Below, piece by piece: positions 48,262-56,249 of a DNA stretch of 64,000 nucleotides. The DNA lies in assembly GCA_040219575.1 (NCBI GenBank), contig JAVJSD010000120.1, positions 62,001 to 126,000 of the forward strand, in the 5' to 3' direction. Below the pieces are notes generated by a model. It was not told the origin of the DNA. It was given only the letters and a program-made list of their open reading frames with translations, and searched no databases. Both the position numbers and the translations under genes were made by a program. Positions within the stretch are counted from its first letter, which is position 1. The number at the start of each line of letters is the position of its first letter. The stretch comes from JAVJSD01 sp040219575. GTDB lineage: Bacteria > Planctomycetota > Planctomycetia > Pirellulales > Pirellulaceae.

Positions 48262-49593
48262 CTACGGCACGCGAACCGATTGGCCGTCTTCGAGGCGGTC
48301 GAGCATGGCGGTCACCACCCGCTCGCCGCCGGAGAGGCCGCGAGTGATCTCGATCTTGCTGCCGTCGTCGTAACCGGTTTCGACCTCGACCAGACGCACC
48401 TTGTTGTCGTCGCCCACGACGTACACCCGCGCCGCCCCGGTCTCGCTGAATCGCACGCTGCCGGCGGGAAGCACGACCGAGGCGAGCTGACGGTCTTGCG
48501 TGATCGTCGCCTGGCCGTACATGCCGGGCAGGATGGCGCGATCCGGATTATCGAGATCGACTTCCACCAGCATGGTCCGGGTGCTCTCGTCGAGTCGCCG
48601 GGCGAGGCGGGCGACCGTGCCGGGGAACGCCTGGCCGGGAAAGGCTCGCAGTTGGACAGCGGCGGCGTCGCCGACGCGAATCCAGGCGGCGTCGTTCTCC
48701 GGCACGGCGATGCGCACGCGCACGCGGTCGATGGCGGCGATGGTGATCAGCGGCCGGCGCGAATCGGAGGCGGTGGTTTGTGCGTTGCGGACCAGATCGC
48801 CCGGATCGACGTACCGCTCGACGACCACGCCGTCGAACGGCGCCTTGAGCGAGGCGTACGCGATCATCACGTCGGTCTCTTCCAATTGCTTTTCCATTTC
48901 TCTTGTGGTCGCCGCCGCCACGCGCACGTCGGCCTCGGCGGCGGTTTGCCGGGCCTGGGCGACGACGACGTTGGCCTCGGCCGCGGCGATCGCCGCATCG
49001 ACCGCCTGCCGCGACGCTTGCGCCGATTGGAAGTGCTCCCGCGCCTCGTCCAACAGCCGGCTGGCGACCGACTTCTCCTGCACAAGTTGCGTCACGCGCT
49101 CCAGCTCCGCCCGGTAGGCGGCCAGAGTCGCCTCGGCGGCCGCCACGTTCGCCGCCGCCTCGTCGCGGGCCGCACCAGCGGCCGTCACCCCGGCCTTGGC
49201 CAGTTCCACGCCCGCCGCGGCACGCTCTTCATTGGCCTTGAGCTGCTGCACCTGGGCCTCCTGCCGCTCGCGTTGCTTGGCCAGTTCGGGAACGTCGATC
49301 ACCGCCAACACGGCGTCCTGCCGCACCTCGTCGCCGATATCGACGGCGAGCGTCTTCAAGTAGCCCGACACCTTCGAATGCAGTTGCGACTCGTGGAAGG
49401 CCTCGATCGTGGCTGGTTGGGTGGTCTTGTGCTGAAGCACTTCCTCTTCGGCCAGGACGACGTCGACCGTCAGCGGTTCGTCGCGCTCGTCCGGCGCGGC
49501 CACGGCGGCGCCTTCCCGACAGCCGGACAGCGCGAGGATCCAGACGCTGCACAACAGCAGCGCCGCGAGACGGCGGGATTGGGGAGAGTTCAT
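48262..49593 (-). CDS. RND efflux periplasmic adaptor (membrane-fusion protein)
   Basis: The 443-residue lipoprotein (lipobox LALSGC) has the lipoyl-like halves (HSKVSGYLKTLAVDIGDEVRQDAVLAVIDV and YASLKAPFDGVVVERYVDPGDLV) flanking a long alpha-hairpin coiled coil (about 95-235), then the beta-barrel and membrane-proximal domain (RVRIAVPENDAAWIRVGDAAAVQLRAF). This is the classic HlyD/AcrA architecture. It lies 95 bp upstream of the RND pump gene and is divergent from the outer-membrane factor. Confidence 0.92.
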   Translation of the reverse strand: MNSPQSRRLAALLLCSVWILALSGCREGAAVAAPDERDEPLTVDVVLAEEEVLQHKTTQPATIEAFHESQLHSKVSGYLKTLAVDIGDEVRQDAVLAVIDVPELAKQRERQEAQVQQLKANEERAAAGVELAKAGVTAAGAARDEAAANVAAAEATLAAYRAELERVTQLVQEKSVASRLLDEAREHFQSAQASRQAVDAAIAAAEANVVVAQARQTAAEADVRVAAATTREMEKQLEETDVMIAYASLKAPFDGVVVERYVDPGDLVRNAQTTASDSRRPLITIAAIDRVRVRIAVPENDAAWIRVGDAAAVQLRAFPGQAFPGTVARLARRLDESTRTMLVEVDLDNPDRAILPGMYGQATITQDRQLASVVLPAGSVRFSETGAARVYVVGDDNKVRLVEVETGYDDGSKIEITRGLSGGERVVTAMLDRLEDGQSVRVP

Positions 49594-49975
49594 CGGATTG
49601 GCTGCCTCGGTGCTGGCGCAAGCATGCGCGAAGATGGAGCAGCGCATGCCGTGAGGGTAGGAAGCTTCAGTCTAGTTGGGCTGTCTGGCGTCGGCAACGA
49701 TTCGCTCTGGCCCGATCCCGCCTCGGCGGATCCACGCAACAGCCAGCCTTCGAGCAGGTTACGGCGAAATCAATCAGTCTGTCCGGTGCTGCGACGGTCC
49801 TCGGCAAACGCTTCCCGATCCCAAGACCCGGCGTAATCCGCAAAGTCGCCAGAATCGTTTCAACTTGGGGAGTCCCCAAGGTCGATGTCGATGGAGAGAC
49901 GGCAAAAATTGCCGATCGCGGTGCGCCATGCACCTCCGTACCAACAAAGACATGCACCCGTACCGAGGGGGGATC
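49594..49975. other. Divergent control region of the efflux genes with two perfect palindromes
   Basis: The region lies between the adaptor start (minus strand) and the outer-membrane factor start (plus strand). It holds CTTGGGGA-G-TCCCCAAG at 49864-49880 and CGGCAA-AAA-TTGCCG at 49900-49914, both perfect. A strong GAGGGGGG ribosome-binding site precedes GTG 49976. No regulator gene is adjacent. Confidence 0.6.
49864..49914. promoter_or_regulatory. Candidate operator sites for the efflux system
   Basis: Two perfect palindromes, a 17-mer centred at 49872 and a 15-mer centred at 49907, are 35 bp apart centre to centre and lie 60-110 bp before the outer-membrane factor start. Symmetric sites of this size suit dimeric TetR-, MarR- or LysR-type regulators. 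Confidence 0.45.
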
Positions 49976-51691
49976 GTGCATTTCGTGATCTCGATGTCGA
50001 CGAGCATCCTGTGCCGGCTCGCCTGCCTGGCGGCCATGGCGGCGATTGTGGGCTGTTCCTCCACGGGCAGACCTCTGACTGCGCTTTGGGGCGAGGAGTC
50101 GCCTTCCCTGGAAGCCCGCATTCCTGACGACGTCTCCGTCGAGACCGAGGCCGTCGAGACCGAGGGCCGGGCCGACGGACGGGCCGACGGAAACACAACC
50201 ATCGCGCGGGCGTCCTACGTCGCCCCAGTGGAAGAAGCGGATGTTGTGGGAACGGATGTCGTGGAAACGGATGTCGCCGCGGAGACGACATCCCGAGCGC
50301 CTTCCAACGCGCTGACCGCCATGCTGCAAACGGCTCCCGCGCAAGAGCAACTCCCCGACGCGGAAGCGACCTCCACACTCGTCCCTCTCGGCGGCGGCGA
50401 ACAGGTCCTCGACATGGACCTGGCGTCGGCGATCCAGATGGCGGCGGGGCAGAATCCCAGGGTGCAGACGGCGCTGGCCCGCATCCAGGAGGCCTACGCG
50501 CGCCAGATGGCCGCCAACGCGCTGTGGTTGCCGTCGCTGCGGATCGGCGGCAGCTATAACCGCCACGACGGAAACTACCAGGCGTCGTCGGGCGAGGCTG
50601 TCGATGTCAATCGTTCATCGCTGAACACCGGCCTGGGCGTGGGCGCCGTCGGTGCGGGACCGGTTCCCCTTCCGGGCGTCGGCGCCAACTTCAAGGCGGG
50701 CGACGCCATCTTCCGCCCCCGCATCGCCGACCGGCAATTGGCCGCCACGCAATTCGCCGCCACCGCCGAATCCAACCAGGTCATGCTGCAGGCGGCGCTG
50801 GCCTACTTCGAACTGATGCGGGCCTTTGGGCAATACGCCATCGCGGGAGAAACGCTCGACAACGCCAAGGAACTGGCGGAACTGACCCGCTCCTTCGCCG
50901 ACAATGGCGAGGGACTGCAGGCCGACGCCGACCGTGCTCAGGTGGAGTTGACCTTGCGCGAGAACGAAGTGCAGCGAGCGTTGGAAGCGGTCGACACCGC
51001 CTCGGCCCGTCTGGCGATGCAACTCAGCATCGATCCCACAATCCGCATCGCGCCGCAAGAGGCGACGGTGGCGCCGTTGGATCTGGTCGCCTGGGATGTG
51101 CCCGCCCGGGAACTCGTCGCCACGGCGCTGTCGCGACGGCCGGAACTGGCGGAGGCGGGATCGCTGGCGCAGGCGGCGGCGCTCGAACTGCGGCGTGAGC
51201 GACTCGCGCCGCTCCTGCCGAGCGTGCTGCTGGGCTTCAGCTACGGGGGATTCGGAGGCGGGTTCGGCGCTTCGGGGGCGACCGACGATTTCGGCGAACG
51301 ACTCGACTACGACGCCGTCGCGTATTGGGAGGTCCGCAACTTCGGCCTGGGAGAACTCGCCGCCCGCGACTCCGCCGGTTCGCGTGTTCAGCAAGCCCGC
51401 TGGCGGCAGATGCGACTGCTCGACCAGGTGGCCACGGAGGTCGCCGAGTCGCACGCCCAGGTTCGTGCTCGCGGCGTGCAGATCGCGACCGCGGAGCGAG
51501 GCGTCAAGCTGGCCCGCGACTCCTACCGCCGCAACTTCCAGCGAATCCGCGAGGGCCAGGGCCTGCCGATCGAGGTGCTGCAGTCGCTGCAAGCGCTCGA
51601 CCAGATGCAGCGCGAATACCTGCGGACCGTGGTCGACTACAACACCGCGCAGTTCCGCCTCCAGTGGGCCATGGGCTGGCCCGAGGCGTGA
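49976..51691 (+). CDS. TolC-like outer-membrane efflux factor (lipoprotein)
   Basis: The 571-residue protein starts at the GTG at 49976, supported by GAGGGGGG 5 bp upstream. It has a lipobox (AAIVGC), a low-complexity acidic stretch with 15-nt repeats (about 45-100), and then the outer-membrane efflux family fold: two related helical halves (LDMDLASAIQMAAGQNPRVQTALARIQEAYARQMAANALWLPSLRIGG and VPARELVATALSRRPELAEAGSLAQAAALELRRERLAPLLPSVLLG). It is the natural exit channel for the divergent RND pump. Confidence 0.9.
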   Translation: MHFVISMSTSILCRLACLAAMAAIVGCSSTGRPLTALWGEESPSLEARIPDDVSVETEAVETEGRADGRADGNTTIARASYVAPVEEADVVGTDVVETDVAAETTSRAPSNALTAMLQTAPAQEQLPDAEATSTLVPLGGGEQVLDMDLASAIQMAAGQNPRVQTALARIQEAYARQMAANALWLPSLRIGGSYNRHDGNYQASSGEAVDVNRSSLNTGLGVGAVGAGPVPLPGVGANFKAGDAIFRPRIADRQLAATQFAATAESNQVMLQAALAYFELMRAFGQYAIAGETLDNAKELAELTRSFADNGEGLQADADRAQVELTLRENEVQRALEAVDTASARLAMQLSIDPTIRIAPQEATVAPLDLVAWDVPARELVATALSRRPELAEAGSLAQAAALELRRERLAPLLPSVLLGFSYGGFGGGFGASGATDDFGERLDYDAVAYWEVRNFGLGELAARDSAGSRVQQARWRQMRLLDQVATEVAESHAQVRARGVQIATAERGVKLARDSYRRNFQRIREGQGLPIEVLQSLQALDQMQREYLRTVVDYNTAQFRLQWAMGWPEA

Positions 51692-52089
51692 CTCTTCGCA
51701 AGCGGAAGTCGCCAGACGTCGCCAGACTTCCGACGAACGCAACCATTTCGTAGCGGAAGTCGTGAGACTTCCGAGGGGGCGCCCGTCGCACTCCTCTACC
51801 TCGCTTGCTGCCCCTCTGAACTCTCACGAGTTCAGCTACCATGTCTTCGTAGCGGAAGTCGCCAGACTTCCGAGGGGCGCGCCATGTTTTCGTAGCGGAA
51901 GTCGTGAGACTTCCGAGGGACGCACGCCGCTACGTCGCTTGCTGACCCTCTGAACTCTCACGAGTTCCGCTACGGGGTTTTCTCGGCGGTTGACAACGGG
52001 GCGCTGCTTCGCTGAAGTGGCGATAGCACCCGCCGACGGACGACAACCTCCGTCGTACCGAACAGAGCACCTCCAGCGAAAGCGAAACC
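51692..52089. other. Intergenic region filled with REP-type hairpins
   Basis: Apart from six REP units (51701-51973) the region holds a hairpin of another repeat group near 52031-52060 (CGACGGA/TCCGTCG, loop of 8) just before the metallo-hydrolase gene. There is no coding sequence. Confidence 0.7.
51701..51973. repeat. Cluster of six REP-type hairpins
   Basis: Units at 51701-51732 (with an internal GCCAGACGTC duplication), 51750-51773, 51816-51839 (inverted), 51849-51872, 51892-51915 and 51950-51973 (inverted) run in the order + + - + + -. Stems are CGGAAGTC/GACTTCCG or CTGAACTC/GAGTTCAG with loops GCCA or GTGA, and most have a GTAG head. Confidence 0.92.
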
Positions 52090-52779
52090 ATGACCGCGAA
52101 GCTCACCTGGTACGGACACGGCACGTGGCTGCTCGAAAGCGGAGCGCACCGTGTGCTGCTTGACCCGTTCTTCAACGACAACCCCTCCTCGCCGGTCAAG
52201 GCGGCGGACGTCGAGGCCGACACGATCCTCATCTCGCACGGCCACTTCGACCACGTGGCCGACGCCGCCTCGATCGCCAAGCGGTGCGACGCGACGATCG
52301 TCAGCAACTTCGAAATCTGCCAGTGGTTCGCCAGCCAGCACGGTATTGCCAAGACGCAGCCGATGAACCTCGGCGGCGCGATCGAGCTCCCCTGGGGCCG
52401 GGTGAAATCGACGCTGGCGCATCACAGTTCGCAACTTCCCGACGGCGCCTACGGCGGCAACCCGGGCGGCTTTCTGTTGACGCTCAGCGGCGGCGCGAAG
52501 CTCTACTTCGCCTGCGACACGGCGTTGTTTTCCGACATGAAGTTGATCGGCGCCGGCGGGCTCGACCTGGCCGTGCTGCCGATCGGCGACCGCTTCACGA
52601 TGGGCCCCGCCGACGCGTTGGAGGCGATCAAGCTGCTCGGCCCGACGCGCGTCGCCCCGGCGCACTACAACACCTGGCCCCCCATCGAGCAAGACGCCGC
52701 CGCCTGGGCCCAGCAGGTCCGCAACGTGACGAACGCCGAGCCGGTGGTCCTGGAGCCCGGCGGGGTGTTGGAGGTTTGA
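52090..52779 (+). CDS. Metal-dependent hydrolase, UPF0173 (metallo-beta-lactamase fold)
   Basis: The 229-residue protein has the metal-binding motif ISHGHFDHVAD near residue 50 (HxHxDH type), an early LTWYGHGTWLLES, LAHHSSQ, FACDTALFSDMKLIG and a terminal APAHYNTWPPI. These match the UPF0173 family of YtkL-like hydrolases, whose substrates are unknown. It stands alone between repeat regions. Confidence 0.92.
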   Translation: MTAKLTWYGHGTWLLESGAHRVLLDPFFNDNPSSPVKAADVEADTILISHGHFDHVADAASIAKRCDATIVSNFEICQWFASQHGIAKTQPMNLGGAIELPWGRVKSTLAHHSSQLPDGAYGGNPGGFLLTLSGGAKLYFACDTALFSDMKLIGAGGLDLAVLPIGDRFTMGPADALEAIKLLGPTRVAPAHYNTWPPIEQDAAAWAQQVRNVTNAEPVVLEPGGVLEV

Positions 52780-53102
52780 TTTCAGATTTCAGATTTGAAA
52801 GCGTTGGTGGGGGCGTTGTTTCCAATCGTTTAACGGCAAGCCGCAGGCGACGGCGGACCGTTCGAGTGAACGATCCGCAGCGCGAAGGCCTCCGCGCACT
52901 TCAACCGAACCGCGTAACTCTGCGCAGACGCCTGCATGAGTTCAACACGTGCTTGCAACGTTCCGCCGTCGCCTGCGGCTTGCCGTTAAACGATACTTTT
53001 GAATGGCAATCGTCGATTTGAATCCCACGCCCTGCGCGACTACAACAGAAACCATCGCCCCTTTCCAATCTGCAATCTGAAATCAGCAATCTGAAATCCC
53101 CC
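52780..53102. other. Intergenic region holding the 168-bp inverted-repeat element
   Basis: It consists mostly of the element at 52826-52993, flanked by direct repeats of TTTCAGATTTCAGATTT-like words on the left and AATCTGAAATC-like words on the right, themselves an inverted pair. No gene is seen. Confidence 0.6.
52826..52993. mobile_element. MITE-like element, 168 bp with perfect 32-bp terminal inverted repeats
   Basis: The left end (52826-52857) begins TCGTTTAACGGCAAGCC and the right end (52962-52993) is its perfect inverted copy over 32 bp. The interior of about 100 bp has no ORF. A shorter diverged copy is at 3165-3267. No obvious target-site duplication is seen. Size and ends suit a non-autonomous transposon, but no transposase with such ends is in the window. 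Confidence 0.72.
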
Positions 53103-54536
53103 ATGCCCCGATTCCTCATCGCTCTCTGTCTGGTGTCGGCCTTTAACGCGGTGCTTCGCGGCGAAGAGTCGCGGCCGAATGTCTTGTTCCTCATCTCCGA
53201 CGATCTCGGCAGCCAGTCGCTCGGGTGTTACGGAAATGAACAGTGTCGTTCGCCGAATATCGACGCCCTGGCGAACAGGAGCGTGCGGTTCGCGCGGACC
53301 TATACGCAGTACCCCGTCTGTGGGCCGTCGCGGGCGGCGCTCATGTCGGGGATGTACGCGCAGGTGATCGGCGTCACGTCGAACGGCGCCGCCGGCAAGT
53401 TCACCGCCAACCTCGGCGACCGGCCCTCGATGTCGCAGCTTTTCAAGCAGCACTACTACCACACGGCCCGCGTCAGCAAGATCTATCACATGCGCGTGCC
53501 GGGCGACATTACGGCGGGAGTGAACGGACCGGATCACGACGCCTCGTGGACCGAACGGTTCAACTGCCAGGGGCCCGAGCAGTGGAGCGAGGGCGTGCAC
53601 GAGCATCAGACCAACGAACGGCTGAAGCCCGATCCCGACCGAAAGATTCACTACGGCCTGGGCTACGGCGGCGCGTTCTACGTGGTCCGCACCGCGGGCG
53701 ACGGCGCCGAGCAGGCCGATCACCAGGCGGCGGCCAAGGCGGTCGAACTGCTCCAGCAGCGGGCCAAGGACAAGCGGCCGTTCTTTCTGGCCGTGGGACT
53801 GGTGCGGCCGCACGTGCCGTTGGTCGCGCCGGCGGAATACTTCGAGCCGTATCCCGCGCAGCAGATGAAACTGCCGCGGAGCGTGGAGAACGACTGGGAC
53901 GACATTCCCCGGGCCGGCATCTCCAAGAACAGCAACGGCAGCGGACTTCGCGCGGCGCCAAGGCAGAAGCGGGTGCTGGAGGCCTACTACGCCTCGGTCT
54001 CGTACATGGACGCGCAGGTCGGCAAGATCCTGGCCGCTCTGGAGCGAACCGGCCTGAGCGACAACACGATCGTGGTGTTCACCGCCGACCACGGCTACCA
54101 CCTGGGCGAGCACGACTTCTGGCAGAAGATGAGCTTGCACGAGGAGTCGACCCGCATCCCGCTGATCGTGCACGTGCCCGGCAAGAAGCCCGCCGTCAGC
54201 GCCGCGCTGAGCCAGCAGATCGACATCTACCCCACGCTGGCCGACTTGTGTGGGATTTCCCCACCCCCGCACGTGCAGGGCAAGAGCCTGGCCGGGGTGC
54301 TCGACGAGCCGAGCCAGGCGGTGCACGAATCGGTCTACTGCCTGCGGGGCAAGGACGACCATCTGCTGCGAACCGACCGCTGGGCCCTGATCCGCTACGG
54401 CCGCGGAGGCGTCGAGTTGTACGACATGCAGGCCGATCCGCACCAGTTCACGAACCTGGCGCAGGTCCCCGAGCACCAGGCCACGCTGACCGATCTGCAG
54501 AACCAACTCGAGGCCAAACTGGCGGGAATGAAGTAA
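53103..54536 (+). CDS. Sulfatase, iduronate-2-sulfatase-like
   Basis: The 477-residue secreted enzyme has a signal peptide (FLIALCLVSAFNAVLRG), the metal site LFLISDDLGSQS, the formylglycine motif CGPSR with Cys73 (C-x-P-S-R, converted to formylglycine), VGLVRPHVPLVAP and TADHGYHLGEHDFWQK. It resembles the iduronate-2-sulfatase branch (S1_7-like) that removes sulfate from algal or animal polysaccharides. Planctomycetes carry many such genes. A GTAG-headed hairpin follows the stop. No anaerobic or FGE maturase gene is near. Confidence 0.94.
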   Translation: MPRFLIALCLVSAFNAVLRGEESRPNVLFLISDDLGSQSLGCYGNEQCRSPNIDALANRSVRFARTYTQYPVCGPSRAALMSGMYAQVIGVTSNGAAGKFTANLGDRPSMSQLFKQHYYHTARVSKIYHMRVPGDITAGVNGPDHDASWTERFNCQGPEQWSEGVHEHQTNERLKPDPDRKIHYGLGYGGAFYVVRTAGDGAEQADHQAAAKAVELLQQRAKDKRPFFLAVGLVRPHVPLVAPAEYFEPYPAQQMKLPRSVENDWDDIPRAGISKNSNGSGLRAAPRQKRVLEAYYASVSYMDAQVGKILAALERTGLSDNTIVVFTADHGYHLGEHDFWQKMSLHEESTRIPLIVHVPGKKPAVSAALSQQIDIYPTLADLCGISPPPHVQGKSLAGVLDEPSQAVHESVYCLRGKDDHLLRTDRWALIRYGRGGVELYDMQADPHQFTNLAQVPEHQATLTDLQNQLEAKLAGMK

Positions 54537-54544
54537 CGCCCCCC

Positions 54545-54567
54545 GTAGCCGACGCTGCCAGCGTCGG
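54545..54567 (+). repeat. GTAG-headed hairpin, CCGACGCT family
   Basis: It has GTAG, stem CCGACGCT/AGCGTCGG and loop GCC, starting 9 bp after the sulfatase stop. Its sequence is unrelated to the other hairpins but the architecture is the same. Confidence 0.82.
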
Positions 54568-54673
54568 CGAGATGGCCGCCGGGGGGCGCCGGCAAAAACC
54601 AGGTAAACCCAGCGGCTCCGAGGCGTAATTCCTGCTCCGGGGCGTTGTTCCTGCGGCGAGGGCCTACTTCGGC

Positions 54674-54701
54674 TTGCAAGGGGGAAAAACTTCCGTAGAA
54701 T
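54674..54701 (+). promoter_or_regulatory. Candidate promoter of rpsR
   Basis: TTGCAA (54674-54679) is followed after 16 bp by TAGAAT (54696-54701), 4/6 and 5/6 matches to sigma-70 boxes. The mRNA leader would be about 95 nt. Confidence 0.42.
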
Positions 54702-54801
54702 CAGGGATTCGCGTCCGTGCACCGACGATGCCTGCGGCGGGATGCCCCGCCGGCCGCGTGTGCCGTTTTCCGACCGAGTTGCACCCCAACACGACCGCCT
54801 C

Positions 54802-55089
54802 ATGCCGCCTCCCAGAAGAAAGCCCACGCAGCGCTCGAGCCGCACCCGCAAACGTGCGAAGGCGAAAGCCCGTACCGCGAAGAAGGATCCGATTTACGTC
54901 GACGGCGAACGGCCGCGTCCGATGTATGTCGACTACAAGGACGTCGAGCTGCTCAAGAAGCTGATCAACCGGCACGGCAAGATCGTCGGCCGCCGCAAGA
55001 CCGGCTGCTCGGCCGTCAGCCAGCACGCCGTCAGCGCCGCGGTCAAGCGGGCCCGCTTCATGGCCCTGCTGCCCTACACCGGCGACTGA
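54802..55089 (+). CDS. rpsR: 30S ribosomal protein S18 (bS18)
   Basis: The 95-residue protein has a basic N-terminus (RRKPTQRSSRTRKRAKAKARTAKK) and the S18 core VDYKDVELLKKLINRHGKIVGRRKTGCSAVSQHAVSAAVKRARFMALLPY. I chose the ATG at 54802; an earlier in-frame ATG at 54742 would add 20 residues unlike S18. Unlike most bacteria, the gene is not with rpsF, ssb or rplI. A good terminator follows. The single Cys suggests a zinc-free form. Confidence 0.95.
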   Translation: MPPPRRKPTQRSSRTRKRAKAKARTAKKDPIYVDGERPRPMYVDYKDVELLKKLINRHGKIVGRRKTGCSAVSQHAVSAAVKRARFMALLPYTGD

Positions 55090-55131
55090 TCGCGTTTCGA
55101 CCGACGTCGAAGTCCGTCGTACCGAGGCAAG

Positions 55132-55159
55132 CCCGTTCGCTGGACCGAGCGGGTTTTTT
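55132..55159 (+). terminator. Rho-independent terminator of rpsR
   Basis: An 8-bp stem CCCGTTCG/CGAGCGGG (one G-T pair) with loop CTGGAC is followed by six T residues, about 40 bp after the stop codon. Confidence 0.88.
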
Positions 55160-55205
55160 GCTGCGCGGAGCGTAGTCGCGCGCTCCGTCGAGACTCGATT
55201 CTCAA

Positions 55206-55454
55206 GTAGCTGAACTCGTGAGAGTTCAGGAATTGGTGGTCGAGCTTGAAGCTTCAGAAGTCTCACGACTTCTGCTACGTCGGTTGCTGTAGCTGAACTC
55301 GTGAGAGTTCAGGAATTCGTGGTCGAGCTTAAGCCTTCAGAAGTCTCACGACTTCTGCTGCGTCGGTTGCTGTAGCTGAACTCGTGAGAGTTCAGGAATT
55401 CGTGGTCGAGTTTGAAGCTTCAGAAGTCTCACGACGTCTCACGACTTCTGCTAC
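55206..55454. repeat. Three tandem 83-bp units, each an inverted pair of REP hairpins
   Basis: Forward units start at 55206, 55289 and 55372 (stem CTGAACTC/GAGTTCAG, loop GTGA, head GTAG). The inverted partners are at 55255-55278, 55338-55361 and 55421-55454 (stem CAGAAGTC/GACTTCTG). The period is exactly 83 bp. The last inverted unit carries an internal 10-bp duplication, and the second has CTGC in place of CTAC. This is a tandem BIME array in the gap between rpsR and queE. Confidence 0.93.
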
Positions 55455-55472
55455 GTCGGTTGCTGCCGCGGT

Positions 55473-56159
55473 TCAGGTGCCGCGGGTCATCCCGTACCAC
55501 TCGATGTGGCGGCGGGGGCAGAAGACGTAACCCCGCGACTCGCAGTACGGCGCCAGCCAAGCGCCGCGCTCGGCGAGGTCCCGCGCATCGGTCCCCTGCG
55601 GCATGAGCAACACCCGCTCGCGCTCGACCGCGGGAAATTCGGCCAGGTACTGCTCGACCTCGTCGCAGTCGGCCGGCGTGTCGATGACGAACTTCAGTTG
55701 GTAGGCGTACTCGGCCAGCAACCGCGCCACCACCTCCGGCGCGTGACGTGTCCGCTCGTGCCGCTCGCGCCAGCGCGGGGCCTGAATGGCGGAGGGGGTG
55801 GAGTTGCCGAGCTTGGGGCTGATCGACATCAGGTCGCAGGCCGCCGGCAGATAGAGCGTGCCCGCCGTTTCGATCGTGATGTGCTTGCCCAGCTCGCGGA
55901 GTTGCTCGCACAGCGGCAGCAACTCGGCCAGCAGCATCGGTTCGCCGCCGGTGACGACCACGTGCCGGCAGTCGAACTTCGCCGCCTCGGCCAGGATCTC
56001 GTCGACCGCCAGATCCTCGCCCTCGGGATGCCAGGAAGTAAACGGCGTATCGCAGAACACACACCGCAGGTTGCAGCCCGAGGTCCGCACGAAAATGCTT
56101 TCGACGCCGGTCAGCCGGCCTTCACCTTGCAGCGACTTGTAGATTTCGGCGATACGCAC
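55473..56159 (-). CDS. queE: 7-carboxy-7-deazaguanine synthase (radical SAM)
   Basis: The 228-residue enzyme makes the 7-deazaguanine core of queuosine. It begins MRIAEIYKSLQGEG-like (GTG start at 56159), with the radical-SAM cluster CNLRCVFCDTPF (Cx3CxxC), the SAM-binding VVTGGEPMLL and TIETAGTLY blocks, and the C-terminal YVFCPRRHIEWYG. The open frame continues far upstream but runs through queF and repeat hairpins, so GTG 56159 is the sensible start. It is divergent from queF, 90 bp away. Confidence 0.94.
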   Translation of the reverse strand: MRIAEIYKSLQGEGRLTGVESIFVRTSGCNLRCVFCDTPFTSWHPEGEDLAVDEILAEAAKFDCRHVVVTGGEPMLLAELLPLCEQLRELGKHITIETAGTLYLPAACDLMSISPKLGNSTPSAIQAPRWRERHERTRHAPEVVARLLAEYAYQLKFVIDTPADCDEVEQYLAEFPAVERERVLLMPQGTDARDLAERGAWLAPYCESRGYVFCPRRHIEWYGMTRGT

Positions 56160-56201
56160 AGGGACCACTTTTCGGGGACCACTTTTCCACGGGGAGGCAT
56201 C

Positions 56202-56231
56202 ATGACAGAATGCCTTGCAGACGCAGAATAG
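56202..56231 (+). other. Nine-codon upstream ORF with its own ribosome-binding site
   Basis: ATG 56202 follows GGGGAGG at a spacing of 4 nt and reads MTECLADAE before a TAG at 56229-56231, 18 bp before the queF start. Just upstream is a direct repeat of GGGGACCACTTTTC (56160-56187). It may be a leader peptide controlling queF or a decayed start. No preQ1 riboswitch fold is recognised. Confidence 0.4.
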
Positions 56232-56249
56232 ACAAGAGTGGAGGCGCGC

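Noticed and set aside
49676..49975. Longer N-terminus of the outer-membrane efflux factor
   Set aside because: The lipoprotein signal begins after 49976 and a strong ribosome-binding site precedes that GTG; the upstream frame is non-conserved control DNA.
52826..52993. Attachment site or integron cassette site
   Set aside because: There is no integrase nearby and the perfect 32-bp ends with a non-coding centre fit a MITE better.
55206..55454. CRISPR array
   Set aside because: The regular 83-bp period is due to duplicated hairpin pairs; spacers are also repeated rather than unique and no cas gene is present.
56160..56249. preQ1 riboswitch before queF
   Set aside because: I could not draw the short H-type pseudoknot with an A-rich tail; the direct repeat and short ORF do not fit it.
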